Of a DNA stretch of 5,761 nt, positions 5,641-5,761 are shown piece after piece. The stretch comes from an uncultured Campylobacter sp. (GTDB lineage: Bacteria > Campylobacterota > Campylobacteria > Campylobacterales > Campylobacteraceae): the NCBI RefSeq assembly GCF_938031315.1, contig NZ_CALHHT010000014.1:1-5761 (forward strand), in the 5' to 3' direction. Position 1 is the first letter of the stretch, and each line of letters starts with the position of its first letter. The notes under the pieces are model-generated. The model ran no database searches. It was not told the origin of the DNA and saw only the letters and a program-made list of their open reading frames with translations. A program made the translations under genes and the position numbers.

Positions 5641-5646
5641 CCCATT
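5626..5646 (+). other. Perfect hairpin over the stop codon of the AsmA-like gene
   Basis: AATGGGCTA (5626-5634) and TAGCCCATT (5638-5646) are exact reverse complements, separated by the three bases TTT. The TAG stop (5638-5640) lies in the right arm. No T tract follows, so it is not a terminator by itself. It could stabilise the mRNA end or slow the terminating ribosome. The strands are perfectly complementary, so minus-strand RNA would fold too. Confidence 0.6.
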
Positions 5647-5689
5647 CGCTCCCATTTGGCGCTTAAAATTTATGGATACTGCTAAACGA

Positions 5690-5740
5690 GCGCGAGATTT
5701 AAAATTTTGAAATTTTGAAATCTCGCGCAGTTTAAATTTT
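5690..5740 (+). terminator. Intrinsic terminator of the AsmA-like gene
   Basis: GCGCGAGATTT (5690-5700) pairs perfectly over 11 bases with AAATCTCGCGC (5718-5728). The 17-base A/T loop can extend the stem with five further A-T pairs. A T-rich run, AGTTTAAATTTT, follows. It lies 50 bases past the stop codon. The GC-rich base of the stem and the T-rich tail support rightward termination. Confidence 0.7.
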
Positions 5741-5760
5741 AAAATTTTATGCAGTTTAAA
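5727..5760. repeat. Short direct repeat at the right edge
   Basis: GCAGTTTAAA occurs at 5727-5736 and again at 5751-5760, 24 bases apart, in AT-rich DNA just past the terminator. The first copy overlaps the terminator's right arm. Meaning unknown; it may be chance or the start of something beyond the window. Confidence 0.35.
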
Positions 5761-5761
5761 A

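Overview
The window looks like Campylobacter chromosome (Campylobacterota). The GroES and GroEL proteins read like the Campylobacter versions. Intergenic DNA is full of AAATTT and TTTTAAAATTTT-type runs, while the genes are fairly GC-rich for this genus. That suggests one of the higher-GC oral-type species, such as a C. gracilis-like organism. The genus is an inference with good support; the species is a guess.

Layout from left to right. (1) Positions 1-679, minus strand: the 5' part of an exported, very basic, Lys/Ser/Asn/Thr-rich protein of unknown function. It has a clean signal peptide and Shine-Dalgarno site, and it runs off the left edge with no stop. (2) Positions 680-1274: about 595 bases of AT-rich DNA with no convincing gene. 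Next to groEL it holds several hairpins that fold best as minus-strand RNA and probably form the 3' end of the groESL transcript. (3) Positions 1275-2912 and 2925-3188, minus strand: groEL and groES, a two-gene chaperonin operon with a 12-base gap. (4) Positions 3189-3393: a compact divergent control region. It carries a consensus-quality sigma-70 promoter for groESL, a CIRCE operator (HrcA site) over its start point, a near-consensus HAIR-like site (HspR operator) upstream, and a separate promoter facing right. (5) Positions 3394-5640, plus strand: a 748-residue membrane-anchored periplasmic protein resembling the AsmA family, with degenerate internal repeats. It is followed by a hairpin over the stop codon and a strong intrinsic terminator at 5690-5728.

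How the parts relate: groES and groEL make the folding chamber and appear to be under double heat-shock repression by HrcA and HspR, as is known for Helicobacter pylori and Campylobacter jejuni. The HspR-like site sits between two divergent promoters, so the AsmA-like envelope gene could share heat-shock control; this is inference. The left-hand exported protein has the same orientation as groESL but is probably a separate transcription unit.

I see no mobile element, CRISPR array, tRNA or rRNA, and no clear sign of a new biological system. The points most worth following are the paired heat-shock operators, the shared regulatory region, the structured groEL 3' region and the unidentified basic exported protein.
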